From Mycoplasma sp. CAG:776 (lineage in GTDB: Bacteria > Bacillota_I > Bacilli_A > RF39 > UBA660), in NCBI GenBank assembly GCA_000438195.1, contig FR903076.1:69789-133788 (forward strand): a stretch of 64,000 nt of DNA, in the 5' to 3' direction. A program made the position numbers and the translations under genes. This document shows positions 1 through 8,857 of this stretch, in pieces. Under the pieces are notes generated by a model. That model saw only the letters and a list, made by a program, of their open reading frames with translations, did no database searches and was not told the origin of the DNA. The number at the start of each line of letters is the position of its first letter. The first letter of the stretch is position 1.

Positions 1-1
1 G

Positions 2-922
2 CGTGGTCGTGCTGGTCGTCAGGGAGATCCTGGTATGAGTCAATTTTTTGTTTCTTTTGAAGATGATTTGATGAGAAGATTTGGTACAGATCGTATTAAA
101 AGTATGTTAGAGTCTATGGGTGTTGGTGATCAAGCAATTCGTAGTAAAGCATTAACTCGTTCTATTGAATCTGCTCAAAAGAAGGTAGAAGGTAATAACT
201 ATGATATTCGTAAAAATTTGCTTGATTACGACAATGTTTTGAATGAACAAAGAGAAATTATTTATGCTCGTCGTAATGAAATTCTAGATATGGATTCCAT
301 TCACGAAAGGGTAATTGAAACTTTTAAAAATGTTATAAGTGATGTTTGTAAGGGGCATTTAGAACCAGAAGGTTATTTAACAGAAGCTGATAAAGACGAT
401 ATTACAGAATATGTTAATAATAATTATTTGAAAAGGAATAATTTGAAGTTTGTTGATATTAAAGATTTAAATGATGAAGAAACAGAAAAATTTATTATAG
501 ATTTAGTTATTCGAGATTATGAAGATAAAATTAAAGATGTTCCAGTTAGCGATGATTTTGAAAAAGCAATTAGTTTAAGAGTAATTGATTCTAATTGGGT
601 AGATCATATGAGTGCAATGGAACACTTAAAAGAAGGTATTGGTTTACGTGGTTATGGGCAAGTAAATCCAGTTCAGGCTTATACAATGGAAGGTTTTGAA
701 TTATTTGAAGATTTACTTACTAGAATAGATAATCAAACTGCTACTTTCCTTCTTAATGCTGAAATTAGACAAAATGTTACAAGAAAGCAAACTTTAGATG
801 GAAAAGCTAATGATGGTAAAGAAAAAGAGAAGGCTACGCCTAAAAGAGTGAATAAAGTTGGTAGAAATGATCCATGCCCTTGTGGTTCGGGCAAAAAGTA
901 CAAAAATTGCTGCGGAAAGTGA
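2..922 (+). CDS. secA: Protein translocase subunit SecA, C-terminal part (5' end outside window)
   Basis: SecA is the ATP-driven motor that pushes preproteins through SecYEG at the membrane. The frame is open from base 2 and begins inside the second helicase-like domain with GRAGRQGDPG, then EDDLMRRFG. The helical scaffold and wing domain follow (ILDMDSIHERVIE, DSNWVDHMSAMEHL, GYGQVNPVQAYTMEG). A flexible linker leads to the zinc-binding SEC-C tail with CPCGSGKKYKNCC, which in the family binds SecB or the ribosome. The stop is TGA at 920-922. The last 39 coding bases recur, diverged, at 6017-6055, so this 3' end is probably a recombination site. In Bacillus, prfB is the usual next gene; here about 10 kb of accessory DNA intervenes. 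Confidence 0.97.
   Translation, partial: RGRAGRQGDPGMSQFFVSFEDDLMRRFGTDRIKSMLESMGVGDQAIRSKALTRSIESAQKKVEGNNYDIRKNLLDYDNVLNEQREIIYARRNEILDMDSIHERVIETFKNVISDVCKGHLEPEGYLTEADKDDITEYVNNNYLKRNNLKFVDIKDLNDEETEKFIIDLVIRDYEDKIKDVPVSDDFEKAISLRVIDSNWVDHMSAMEHLKEGIGLRGYGQVNPVQAYTMEGFELFEDLLTRIDNQTATFLLNAEIRQNVTRKQTLDGKANDGKEKEKATPKRVNKVGRNDPCPCGSGKKYKNCCGK
881..919 (+). repeat. secA 3'-end repeat, left copy (candidate attL)
   Basis: These bases encode the last 13 residues of SecA, CGSGKKYKNCCGK. A second copy at 6017-6055 encodes the same peptide. The differences I count are all third-codon-position changes, and the first 11 bases (TGTGGTTCGGG) are identical. Protein-preserving duplication of a gene's 3' end at both sides of an integrase-bearing segment is typical of elements that integrate in the end of a coding gene and restore it. 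No recombination core can be proven from one genome. Confidence 0.6.
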
Positions 923-962
923 GATAAATAAAGGGTTTGCTAGACTCACGCAAAGTTAAAAA

Positions 963-991
963 ATGTTAACAAATTCATATTTGTTTGCAAA
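963..991 (+). repeat. Candidate integrase arm site, left
   Basis: ATGTTAAC (963-970) followed by TTTGTTTGCAAA (980-991). The same two words in the same order and orientation occur at 5854-5873, just inside the other secA-tail copy. The spacing between the words differs (9 bases here, none there). Paired short repeats just inside the ends of an element fit arm-type integrase binding sites. That reading is an inference. Confidence 0.4.
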
Positions 992-1025
992 TAATTTAAA
1001 AAGTATGGTTTAATGCCTTTAAAAT

Positions 1026-1062
1026 AAAGGATGTAAACAGAAAAAATATGTGAACATCCTTT
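1026..1062 (+). promoter_or_regulatory. 5' leader hairpin upstream of the KilA-N gene
   Basis: AAAGGATGT (1026-1034) pairs perfectly with ACATCCTTT (1054-1062). No U-run follows, so it is not a simple terminator. A comparable hairpin (AAGGTGT/ACACCTT) sits in the same place before the RhuM gene at 6155-6189. The two may be operators or leader structures for these phage-type genes. Confidence 0.4.
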
Positions 1063-1089
1063 TAAAATTCAAAAAAGTGAGGTGATATA

Positions 1090-1977
1090 ATGAAAAAAGA
1101 TATAGTGACTACAGAGATAATAGTAAAAGAAAATAAAGTAGGAATTTTAAGAGTAGGCAATGTAAATTATATTTCATTAACTGATTTAGCTAGACAGGCA
1201 AATTCTGAAGATCCATCTGGCGTAATTAGAAATTGGATGTCAAATAAAAATTCATTTGATTACTATAGTTTATGGGAAGAAATTAATAATGAAGATTTTA
1301 ATTCCGTGGAATTCCACAGAATTAAAATTGATGAAGCTCCATATAATCGTTTTACTATGACACCTAATCGTTGGAAAAAGGATTTTAATGCTATTGGAAT
1401 TATTCCAAGCAGTGGAAAATATAGTAAAGGAACTTTTGCCCATCCAGATATTGCGTTTGAATTCGCTAGTTGGTTAAGTCCAGAATTTAAGTTATATTTA
1501 ATAAAGGAATTTGAACGATTAAAAACTAATGAAGCATATCAAGAAAAAGTTGATTGGCAAGCCAATAGATTATTATCTAAATTAAATTACGTAGTTCATA
1601 CTGATGCAGTAAAAACTTATATAGTTCCAACTCTTACTGAGGCACAAAAGAAATTTGTGTATGCAGAGGAAGCAGATGTTTTAAATGTTGCACTATTTGG
1701 TATGACAGCTAAAGAATGGAGAGATAATAATCCAGAACTTGCTAAAGAAGGAAATATGAGAGATTATACAGATTTATTACATTTAGTAATATTAAATAAT
1801 CTTCAAAACACAAATGCTGAATTGATTGAAGAAAAAGTACCTCAGAATGAAAGACTTGTTAGACTCAATAACTCTGCAAGAAGACAAATGAAAGTACTAA
1901 AAGACAATAAGAATATCAAAGAATTAGAATTATTACAAAAACAAGTCAATGATGAAGACAAATTATTAATTGATTAA
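1090..1977 (+). CDS. KilA-N domain protein
   Basis: A 295-residue protein with an N-terminal KilA-N DNA-binding domain, seen in YISLTDLARQ, VIRNWM and the FAHPDIAFEFASWL block near residues 115-130, followed by a helical C-terminal half. Proteins of this type are common in phages and integrated elements and are usually annotated as antirepressors or DNA-binding proteins of unknown role. The start has a clear site (GAGGTGAT, seven bases upstream). It stands as a single-gene unit between a 5' hairpin and a terminator, and next to a broken integrase, so it belongs to the mobile element inserted at the end of secA. It looks intact, unlike most genes around it. A specific target is unknown. Confidence 0.85.
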   Translation: MKKDIVTTEIIVKENKVGILRVGNVNYISLTDLARQANSEDPSGVIRNWMSNKNSFDYYSLWEEINNEDFNSVEFHRIKIDEAPYNRFTMTPNRWKKDFNAIGIIPSSGKYSKGTFAHPDIAFEFASWLSPEFKLYLIKEFERLKTNEAYQEKVDWQANRLLSKLNYVVHTDAVKTYIVPTLTEAQKKFVYAEEADVLNVALFGMTAKEWRDNNPELAKEGNMRDYTDLLHLVILNNLQNTNAELIEEKVPQNERLVRLNNSARRQMKVLKDNKNIKELELLQKQVNDEDKLLID

Positions 1978-1982
1978 AATAG

Positions 1983-2016
1983 AAGAGTGTTAACAGATAA
2001 TGTTAATGCTCTTTTG
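1983..2016 (+). terminator. Intrinsic terminator after the KilA-N gene
   Basis: AAGAG-T-GTTAAC (1983-1994) pairs with GTTAA-TG-CTCTT (2002-2013) and is followed by a T-rich stretch. It ends the KilA-N transcription unit just before the integrase remnant. Confidence 0.6.
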
Positions 2017-2045
2017 TTTTATATAGAAAAGCAAAGGATGATTAT

Positions 2046-3320
2046 ATGAGAAGAGTAAATTTAAGAAAAAGAGGAAAGGTTTATCAATATCAATTTGAGA
2101 TAGGGACAATTAATGGGAAACGGAAGTTTATTAATAAGTCAGGTTTTAAAACTCAGAACGAAGCATATGCTGCTGGGCAGCTTGCTTATGAAAAATATAT
2201 AAATGAGGTATAACCTTTAAACAATCACAAATGTTATATTCTGATTATTTGGATTATTGGATGAAGGAATATTTTGAAATTAATTATAAATATACAACAA
2301 CAAAAAGGTATTCTGAAGCATTTGAATCTATTAAAAAGGAATTAGGTAAATATAGACTAGCATATCTAACTCCTTATGTTCTAAATCAAGCATTACTTAG
2401 AATTGCCCAAAAAGTAAATTCAAAAGATGCATTAAGAAATTATCAAAAGGTGATTAGGAGTTCACTCAGAGATGCTGCCTATTATTTTGGATTTATTGAA
2501 AATAATCCTGCAGCTGATTTACAGTTACCAAGATTCTATTCTTTTGAGGTAAAAAAAACGATGTAAAACATATCTATACACAAGAAGAAATTGATATGAT
2601 ACTGTTGAGGTTTAAAAATAACTATACTTTTACTTGTGTATTTCTAACTTCTTGTTATACAGGAATGAGAACAGGAGAAGTATTAGCTTTAACTTGGGAT
2701 GATATAGATTTAGAAAAACAAATAATAAAACAGTATATGCAAAGGAAAGAGATGAAAACGGAAGATGGTATTTTGGTACAACTAAAACTGAAGGTAGTTG
2801 TAGAGATGTTTATATCTGTGATACTTTAAAAATAGCTTTGCAGAACTACAAAAAGAATCAAGAAAGTAACAAAAAATTGTATAGAAAAAACTACCATAAT
2901 TATTATTTAGAGGAAATTAAAAATAAATATGGTAAGATTGTAGAGTATAAAATAATTGAACTTAAGCATAAATCTAAAAATAGAAAACAGATTAGTTTAG
3001 TTTTTACTAAAAATGATGGAAGATATTCTGGAACAGACTTGCTCAGATATCCATTTAAAATCATACATAATGAATTAAATATCAAGAACTGTAGATTTTA
3101 TGATTTAAGAGGAAGTTTTGCGACTAAGACATTAAGAGGCGGAATTGAAATTAAAGATGTGTCTAGTGTACTTGGACATAGTAGAGTAGAAACCACAGAA
3201 AATTATTATGTTAGCAGCAATGAAGAAACAAAAAAATATGCAAGTAAATCGTTCGAACAAACCGTGCAATCTAAAGTAATTGATGAGATAATAAATTATG
3301 ATATAGTAAAAAACAATTAA
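2046..3320 (+). pseudogene. Tyrosine integrase, broken by three frameshifts
   Basis: Joined across frames this is one site-specific tyrosine recombinase of about 420 residues. Bases 2046-2213 encode the N-terminal arm-binding domain (KRGKVYQYQFE, SGFKTQNEAYAAG). Bases 2231-2566 encode the core-binding domain (YLDYWMKEYFE). Bases 2596-2829 carry the first catalytic arginine block (TGMRTGEVLALTWDDI). Bases 2838-3320 carry YDLRGSFATK, LGHSRVETTENYY and the nucleophile tyrosine. Frame changes lie near 2205-2212, in the A-run near 2551-2558, and near 2745-2755. Three independent lesions argue for real decay rather than sequencing error. It is the likely former integrase of the secA-end element. 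A shorter relative lies at 7284-7522. Confidence 0.85.
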
Positions 3321-3419
3321 TCCTGGAAATCTATTATAATTTGTCAAAATATGGTAAAATTATATTGCATTAGCAAAAACTTTAAAGTTAAGATTTTATA
3401 ATTATTCAGGAGGTTAACT

Positions 3420-5795
3420 ATGAGAATTGATTCAATTGATATAAGAAGTTCATTTACAAAGTATAATGATAATCAGCGAATAGATTTTTCTAAAAAAAAT
3501 AATTGTATTTTTTTCTACGGTAGTAATGGAACAGGAAAGAGTTCTTTGTCTAAATTATTTTCTATAAGTGATATGGCTATGGATGGAAATGATAATTACA
3601 AGGAAAGGTTGTCTTTGCTTAAAACTATCGATTCTTCAAAAGATTTAGATGTTAGTGTTTGTTATAATAATGAGAGTTTTACATTATTTACAAATGACAT
3701 TGTGAATCCTATAAAAATACCAGTTTTCAATAAAGATTATATAGATTCCAAAATAACATATCAATCAGATTTTAAAAATAATAGATTTCAAGAGAAGACT
3801 TCAAATTATGGAATAGAATTAGAATCGAAGACGAATTATAATAAAAAAATAGCAGAAATAGAAGAAAATAATATAAAAGGTAAAGAACTGATTGAAAAAA
3901 TAAATAAGCAAATTGATTTAGGAATAATACAAACAATTAAAGATACAAGTACTACAAGAGCAAATCAAAAGTATAATAATGAATACAATTTTAAAAGTTT
4001 TAGTGGATTGAATCCTAAAGATATTCCTATAGATGGTTTAGATCAACTTAGAGAAAAACATATAAAATATATTACTGATTTGAAAGATATTAATTCAGAT
4101 GATTCTGTCCAATTAAAAATAGATGAATTGTCTAATGAACAGAATTTATTGGATAGAATTAAAAATATAAATGAAATGATATCTTTTAGTGAAGACAAAA
4201 CAAAGTTGGATTTTGTAAAACAACACTTAGATAATTTTGATTTAGAAGAAAGAAATTGGAAAATAAAAGGTGCAACATTATTAAAAAATAATAAATGCCC
4301 ATTTTGTGAACAAAATATTGATAATAATAGTATTGTTCAAATGTATAAGGACTATGTTAATAGTAAACTTAGAAAAACAGAAGAATTCATAAATGAACAA
4401 AAGAGTTACTTTGAAAGTGCAAATAGTAACATAGATTTTCAATATAGAATAAATGAAACAAAAACAAAAAATATAGATAAAATATTTAATTCAAATATTA
4501 TTATTCAAATTCAACAAAATATAAAAATAATAAAAAACTTTAATTTAGATATTATAGAACTTTTGAATAATAAATCAAAAGAAGAAAATCTTTATTATGA
4601 TTGTTCTGATTTATTAGAAAAAATAAGTTTAAGTACATATGAAAATATAATAACAGAGTATCATTAGTTATTATTAAATATAGATGAGATAAATAAAAGA
4701 ATTTTAAAATCAAACGCTGAAAGAAAAAAAGTAACAGAAAATTATTTAAATACAACTGGAAAGTTTATAGTATATAATTTGGTAAGAAAAGATTTGGAGG
4801 AATTCAAATTATTGTATAAGAAATCTTTAGAGTTAAATAAAGAAGCAGAAGAATTAAAGAAGATTTATCAAGAAGAATTAAAGGGTAAGAATGAACTGTT
4901 GAAAACTATCAATAGTATTTTAGATGATTTTACTATTACAAATTATAGAATTGATGAAAAATTTGACTTATATTTAAATGATTGTTCGGTAAGTCAAAAA
5001 GCAGATAGATTGTTAAGTGATGGAGAAAAAAATATTATTGCTTTTGCGCTATTTATTTCAGAATTAAAACTGTTATATTCAGAAACGGAAAAATCAATAA
5101 TCTTTATAGATGACCCGATTACTTCAGTAGATTATCCAAATCTTTATAGTATATATAATTATTTGATTGATATTATTACTGAAAATAATAATTCACAAAT
5201 AATAATTACTTCTCATAATATACTTTTTTTAAATCTTTTTAAATTTCGTTATAATGGTAATGCAACATATTTTAAATTAAAGGAAGATAGTAATGGCAAA
5301 ACAAATTGCTACTTAGATACAGATACAAGTGATTCAATTTATTTAGAAAAATTGAAAGAAATTTACAATATAGCAACTACTAACACAATAGATTCTAAAC
5401 AAAAGTTATATATTCATAATTATTGTAGATATGTAGTAGAAACTCTTTCAAGATTTGAATTTCCTAATTATAAAAAAGAATCTAGTTCATCTGACTTTTA
5501 TATAAGAAAATTAAAAGAGCAAATTAAGGAAAATCCAGAGAGTTTAAATGTAAGTAATAATAGTTTAGATATATTAAATAATATTATAAATAAGGGCTCT
5601 CATGCTACTATCGAAATTGTTCATGACAATGAATATTTTGATGATAAACACTATGTTAAATGTTGTAAAACTATTATAGAAATAATAAAAACAAAATATA
5701 GTGGACAGTTTGAATTGTTATCTTTTGATAAAACAAAAGAAATTTCTGTTGACAAATTAAATGTTGAAGAAATCTTATCAGAGGCAAAAAGTTAA
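3420..5795 (+). pseudogene. RloC/PrrC-like anticodon nuclease, interrupted by one in-frame TAG
   Basis: One continuous frame of about 790 residues, interrupted only by TAG at 4665-4667 (position 416). The N-terminal half has a Walker A motif (GSNGTGKSS, near 34-42), a long coiled coil and a CPFC pair (293-296) resembling the RloC zinc hook. After the stop come the ABC signature LSDGEKN (near 533), Walker B IIFIDDP (near 563) and ITSHN. The C-terminal part has RYVVE (R670, E674) and H728 in NKGSHAT, matching the Arg-x3-Glu...His triad of PrrC-type tRNA anticodon nucleases. Such ATPase-gated nucleases cut host tRNA when phage counters restriction. The second half starts only at a TTG with no good ribosome site, so the stop probably inactivates it unless read through. 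Family assignment is good; RloC over PrrC rests on the CxxC. Confidence 0.75.
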
Positions 5796-5853
5796 TAATG
5801 AATAAACTATTTAAATAATAAAAAAATAATGATATAATCTTAGTGAGTGAAGA

Positions 5854-5873
5854 ATGTTAACTTTGTTTGCAAA
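5854..5873 (+). repeat. Candidate integrase arm site, right
   Basis: ATGTTAAC directly followed by TTTGTTTGCAAA, the same two words in the same order and orientation as at 963-991. It lies about 90 bases before the secA-tail copy. See the left copy for interpretation. Confidence 0.4.
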
Positions 5874-5959
5874 ATGTTTGCAGATGAGGAAGAATTTATA
5901 GTAACAATAATACTGTAAATACCACAAATACTAATGTTACGGAATCCACAAAATATTGA

Positions 5960-6064
5960 AATAACAATAATATAGTAAATAACATAAATACTATATATAC
6001 TGGATTTGCTTCAACATGTGGTTCGGGAAAGAAATATAAGAATTGCTGTGGAAAGAACGCATAA
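5960..6064 (+). pseudogene. secA 3'-end fragment with SEC-C zinc tail (candidate attR)
   Basis: The frame from 5960 reads an Asn-rich stretch, then CGSGKKYKNCCGK-NA and a TAA stop at 6062-6064. The 13-residue tail is identical in protein to the end of secA at 881-919 but differs at several third codon positions. Upstream the frame runs back through another Asn/Thr-rich stretch to about 5888, broken by TGA at 5957-5959. No SecA body is present, so this is a displaced 3' end rather than a gene. It most simply marks the right attachment site of an element inserted at secA. Confidence 0.65.
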
Positions 6065-6154
6065 ATAAAAGGAAAAATCAATATTAATAAAATTAAAAAT
6101 TGGTTCGGATTTTTATGAAATGTCCACCAAACATTAAAAATATGTAGTAAAATG

Positions 6155-6189
6155 AAGGTGTGAACAAGAATTTAATTTGTTGACACCTT
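6155..6189 (+). promoter_or_regulatory. 5' leader hairpin upstream of the RhuM gene
   Basis: AAGGTGT-G-AACAA (6155-6167) pairs with TTGTT-G-ACACCTT (6177-6189), a long near-perfect stem with an internal G/G mismatch. It lies 10 to 15 bases before the ribosome site of the next gene. It mirrors the hairpin at 1026-1062. Confidence 0.45.
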
Positions 6190-6211
6190 TTAATTTAGAA
6201 AGGAGGCTTTA

Positions 6212-7219
6212 ATGGAGGAAAAAAATAATATAGTTATATATCAATTAGAAGATGGTAAGACAAAGATAGATGTAAAACTTGATGGGGAAACCGTATGGTT
6301 ATCACAGCAACAAATGGCAGAGTTATATGATACAACGAAACAAAATATTAGTTTACACATAAAAAACATTTTTGAAGAAGAAGAATTAGATGAAGATTCA
6401 ACTGTCAAGGAATTCTTGACAGTTCAACAAGAAGGAAATAGAAGTGTTGAAAGAAAAGCTAAATATTACAATCTAGATATGATTATTTCTTTAGGGTATA
6501 GAATAAAATCTAAAATTGCTACTAATTTTAGAAAATGGGCAACCGAAAGATTAAAAGAGTATATAATTAAAGGTTTTACTATGGATGATGAAAGACTTAA
6601 AGGAAATGGTGGCGGTAATTATTGGAAAGAATTACTTGCTAGAATTAAAGATATAAGGTCATCTGAAAAAGTATTATACAGACAAGTCCTTGATTTATAC
6701 GCAATTGCGGTAGACTATGATCCGAAAGATAGTAAATCAATTGAATTTTTTAAAATTGTGCAGAATTAATTGCATTATGCAGCACACGGACATGCTGCTT
6801 CAGAAGTAATCTATGAAAGAGCAGATGCTGAAAAGCCTTTTATGAGATTGACAACATTTAAAGGAGAAATTCCTGTGTTACAAGATATTGTAATTGCAAA
6901 AAATTATTTAACAGAATAAGAACTAAAAGTTTTAAATAATTTAGTATTAGGATATTTTGATTTTGCAGAAATCCAAGCTATTAGGCATAAGTCAATGTAT
7001 ATGGAAGATTATTTTAGGCAATTAGATACAATCCTTTCTAGTGCTGGTGAAAAAATACTTGTTGGATCAGGTACCGTTAGTCATAAAATAGCGATTGAAA
7101 AAGCAAAAAATGAATATAGAAAATATCAAGTGAAAACAATAAGCCCTGTGGAAAAAGCATATTTAGAAACTTTAAAAGAAATAAGAAATAAAATAGATGA
7201 TAAAGTAAAGGGTGAATAG
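6212..7219 (+). pseudogene. RhuM-family protein with two in-frame TAA codons
   Basis: The full frame encodes about 335 residues of the virulence-RhuM family, found in mobile elements and genomic islands with no settled biochemical role. The N-terminal half has ETVWLSQQQMAELY, TTKQNIS and GYRIKS. After the first stop the frame continues with LHYAAHGHAA, ERADAEKPFM and QVKTISPVEKAYLET, which are normal family sequence. The stops are TAA at 6767-6769 (NK expected in relatives) and TAA at 6917-6919. Both are one base from a sense codon, so point nonsense mutations explain them. The start is preceded by AAAGGAGG. It occupies the same place in module two as the KilA-N gene in module one. Confidence 0.8.
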
Positions 7220-7249
7220 AGTATATCAAATAGGTATATTCTATTTTTT
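7218..7249 (+). terminator. Intrinsic terminator after the RhuM gene
   Basis: AGAGTATATC (7218-7227) pairs with GGTATATTCT (7233-7242) with two G-U pairs and is followed by ATTTTTT. It overlaps the RhuM stop codon and mirrors the terminator after the KilA-N gene. Confidence 0.6.
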
Positions 7250-7283
7250 ATGTAAATCATAGATAAGGAGAGTGAGTGATACA

Positions 7284-7522
7284 ATGATTAGTATAAGAAA
7301 AAAGGAAAAGTATATCAATATTGTTTTGAGGCAGGAAAAGTAAATGGAAAAAGAAAGCAAATAACTAAATCTGGTTTTAAAACAAAAAATGAAGCCTTTG
7401 GTGTTGGTCAAAAAGTATGTGATGAACTTATTAATGGCGAAAGTACTTCAGGATGTAATATTTTATATTCTAGTTATATAGATTATTCGATGAATTCATC
7501 AGATGACAATAGAATATGTTAA
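7284..7522 (+). pseudogene. Tyrosine integrase N-terminal remnant
   Basis: Starting with a ribosome site and ATG at 7284, then a frameshift near 7300-7307, the sequence encodes GKVYQYCFEAGKVNGKRK, SGFKTKNEAF and a short tail ending LYSSYIDYSMN, then TAA at 7520-7522. It aligns along its length with the N-terminal domain and start of the core-binding domain of the integrase at 2046. The catalytic domain is missing. This shows that a second, related element once sat here. Confidence 0.75.
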
Positions 7523-7732
7523 TGGTAATTGAAACAAGTTTAAAGTTTTTTAAACATATTTATTATTAAATACTAATATTAAAGGTTATGCGACTTATTT
7601 AATATGAAAACAATAAACTGATTAATGAATTAATAAAATATTTTATGATTGTTGAAGTAAACATGATGTGTATTATGAATTATGTGATATAATAGAATAA
7701 ATTATTGTTTCTAGAAAACAGGAGGTAGTAAT

Positions 7733-8845
7733 ATGGAAAGATTAAAGCCATTTATAAAATGGGCTGGGGGTAAGGAAAAAGAATTGCCTATAATTTTAAA
7801 TAATTTACCATCGAATTTTGATAGATATATTGAACCATTTGTTGGAGGTGGTTCAGTTTATTTAGCAATAAATTGTAACGAATCTATAATAAATGATAAA
7901 TCAGATGAATTAATTCTTTTATATACATTGATAAAACAAAATAATAAAGAATTTCATAAAAGTTTGATGCAAATCAACAAGAATTGGATTGAAATCGAGA
8001 ATATAGTTGGGGATAGTTTTGAAGAATTGTTAAATTTATATACTAAATTTAAACAAGACAATTCAGTATTAGAAAAATTAATTGAAGATTATATGAGAAA
8101 ACATTCTAAAGAGCTAGATAAATTATTAAAAGAGGATTTAGATATTAATTTATATAATTTAAAATGTGAGATACAAAAGAATTTATTATCAAAAATAACA
8201 AGAATGAACAAAATAGAAAAACAACGCGGAAATATGGAAAATACTGATATTTTAAATAACTTTGAAACAGCATTTAAGAGTGCTTATTATATGTACTTTA
8301 GGTATTTGTATAACAATAAAAGTAAATTGAAATTAAGTGAAGAATTTTATTGTGCAGTGTTTTATTTTATTAGGGATTATTGTTATTCTTCAATGTTTAG
8401 GTATAATGCCAACGGCGATTTTAATGTACCGTATGGCGGAATAAGCTATAACAGAAAAGATTTTAAAAAGAAAATTAACTATATTAAATCAAATGATTTG
8501 ATTAATAAGTTATCAACTACTCAGTTATACTGTTTAGATTTCGAGCAATTTTGTAATAAAATAAAATTAACAGAAAAAGATTTTATGTTTTTAGATCCTC
8601 CGTATGATACGGAATTTTCTACATATGCTAAAAATCATTTTGGTAAAAATGATCAAATTCGTTTAGCAAATTATTTAGCAAATACTAAAGCAAAATTTAT
8701 GTTGATTATAAAGAATACCGAATTTATTTATAACTTATATAAAGATAGAGGATTTAATATAAAAAGTTTTGATAAAAAATATCTTGTAAGTTTTATGAAT
8801 AGAAATGATAAGAACGTTGAACATTTATTAATTACAAATTATTAG
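7733..8845 (+). CDS. D12-class (Dam/DpnII-type) DNA adenine N6-methyltransferase
   Basis: A 370-residue enzyme that transfers a methyl group from SAM to adenine in DNA. Seen motifs are KPFIKWAGGKEKEL at the N-terminus (binding block before motif I), EPFVGGGSV (motif I, SAM binding) and FLDPPYDTEF (motif IV DPPY, catalytic). Relatives methylate GATC. About 100 extra residues lie between motif I and the middle of the protein compared with the usual 270-290. The ribosome site is CAGGAGG. The restriction gene starts 12 bases downstream with its own AGGAGG, so the two form a restriction-modification operon. A TATAAT near 7686 may be its promoter. GATC specificity is inferred from family and partner. 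Confidence 0.9.
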   Translation: MERLKPFIKWAGGKEKELPIILNNLPSNFDRYIEPFVGGGSVYLAINCNESIINDKSDELILLYTLIKQNNKEFHKSLMQINKNWIEIENIVGDSFEELLNLYTKFKQDNSVLEKLIEDYMRKHSKELDKLLKEDLDINLYNLKCEIQKNLLSKITRMNKIEKQRGNMENTDILNNFETAFKSAYYMYFRYLYNNKSKLKLSEEFYCAVFYFIRDYCYSSMFRYNANGDFNVPYGGISYNRKDFKKKINYIKSNDLINKLSTTQLYCLDFEQFCNKIKLTEKDFMFLDPPYDTEFSTYAKNHFGKNDQIRLANYLANTKAKFMLIIKNTEFIYNLYKDRGFNIKSFDKKYLVSFMNRNDKNVEHLLITNY

Positions 8846-8857
8846 GAGGTGGTTTAT

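Larger units (their letters stand above)
5796..6211 (+). other. Intergenic junction between the two island modules
   Basis: This 416-base stretch carries no intact gene. It holds the second arm-like repeat (5854-5873), an N- and T-rich low-complexity reading frame ending in a SEC-C tail (5960-6064), and the hairpin leader of the RhuM gene (6155-6189). It looks like the right junction of the first module fused to the left edge of the second. Confidence 0.5.

Noticed and set aside
4552..4755. Minus-strand frame across the break in the nuclease gene
   Set aside because: It is an antisense shadow of AT-rich coiled-coil sequence with no ribosome site.
3420..7219. Alternative genetic code or recoded stops to explain in-frame stops in island genes
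   Set aside because: The interruptions are TAG and TAA, housekeeping genes end cleanly at all three stops, and prfB shows the RF2 shift at UGA. Point nonsense mutation is simpler.
6201..7219. Two separate small genes in place of the RhuM pseudogene
   Set aside because: The downstream piece continues the same frame and the family sequence without a break, and has no ribosome site of its own.
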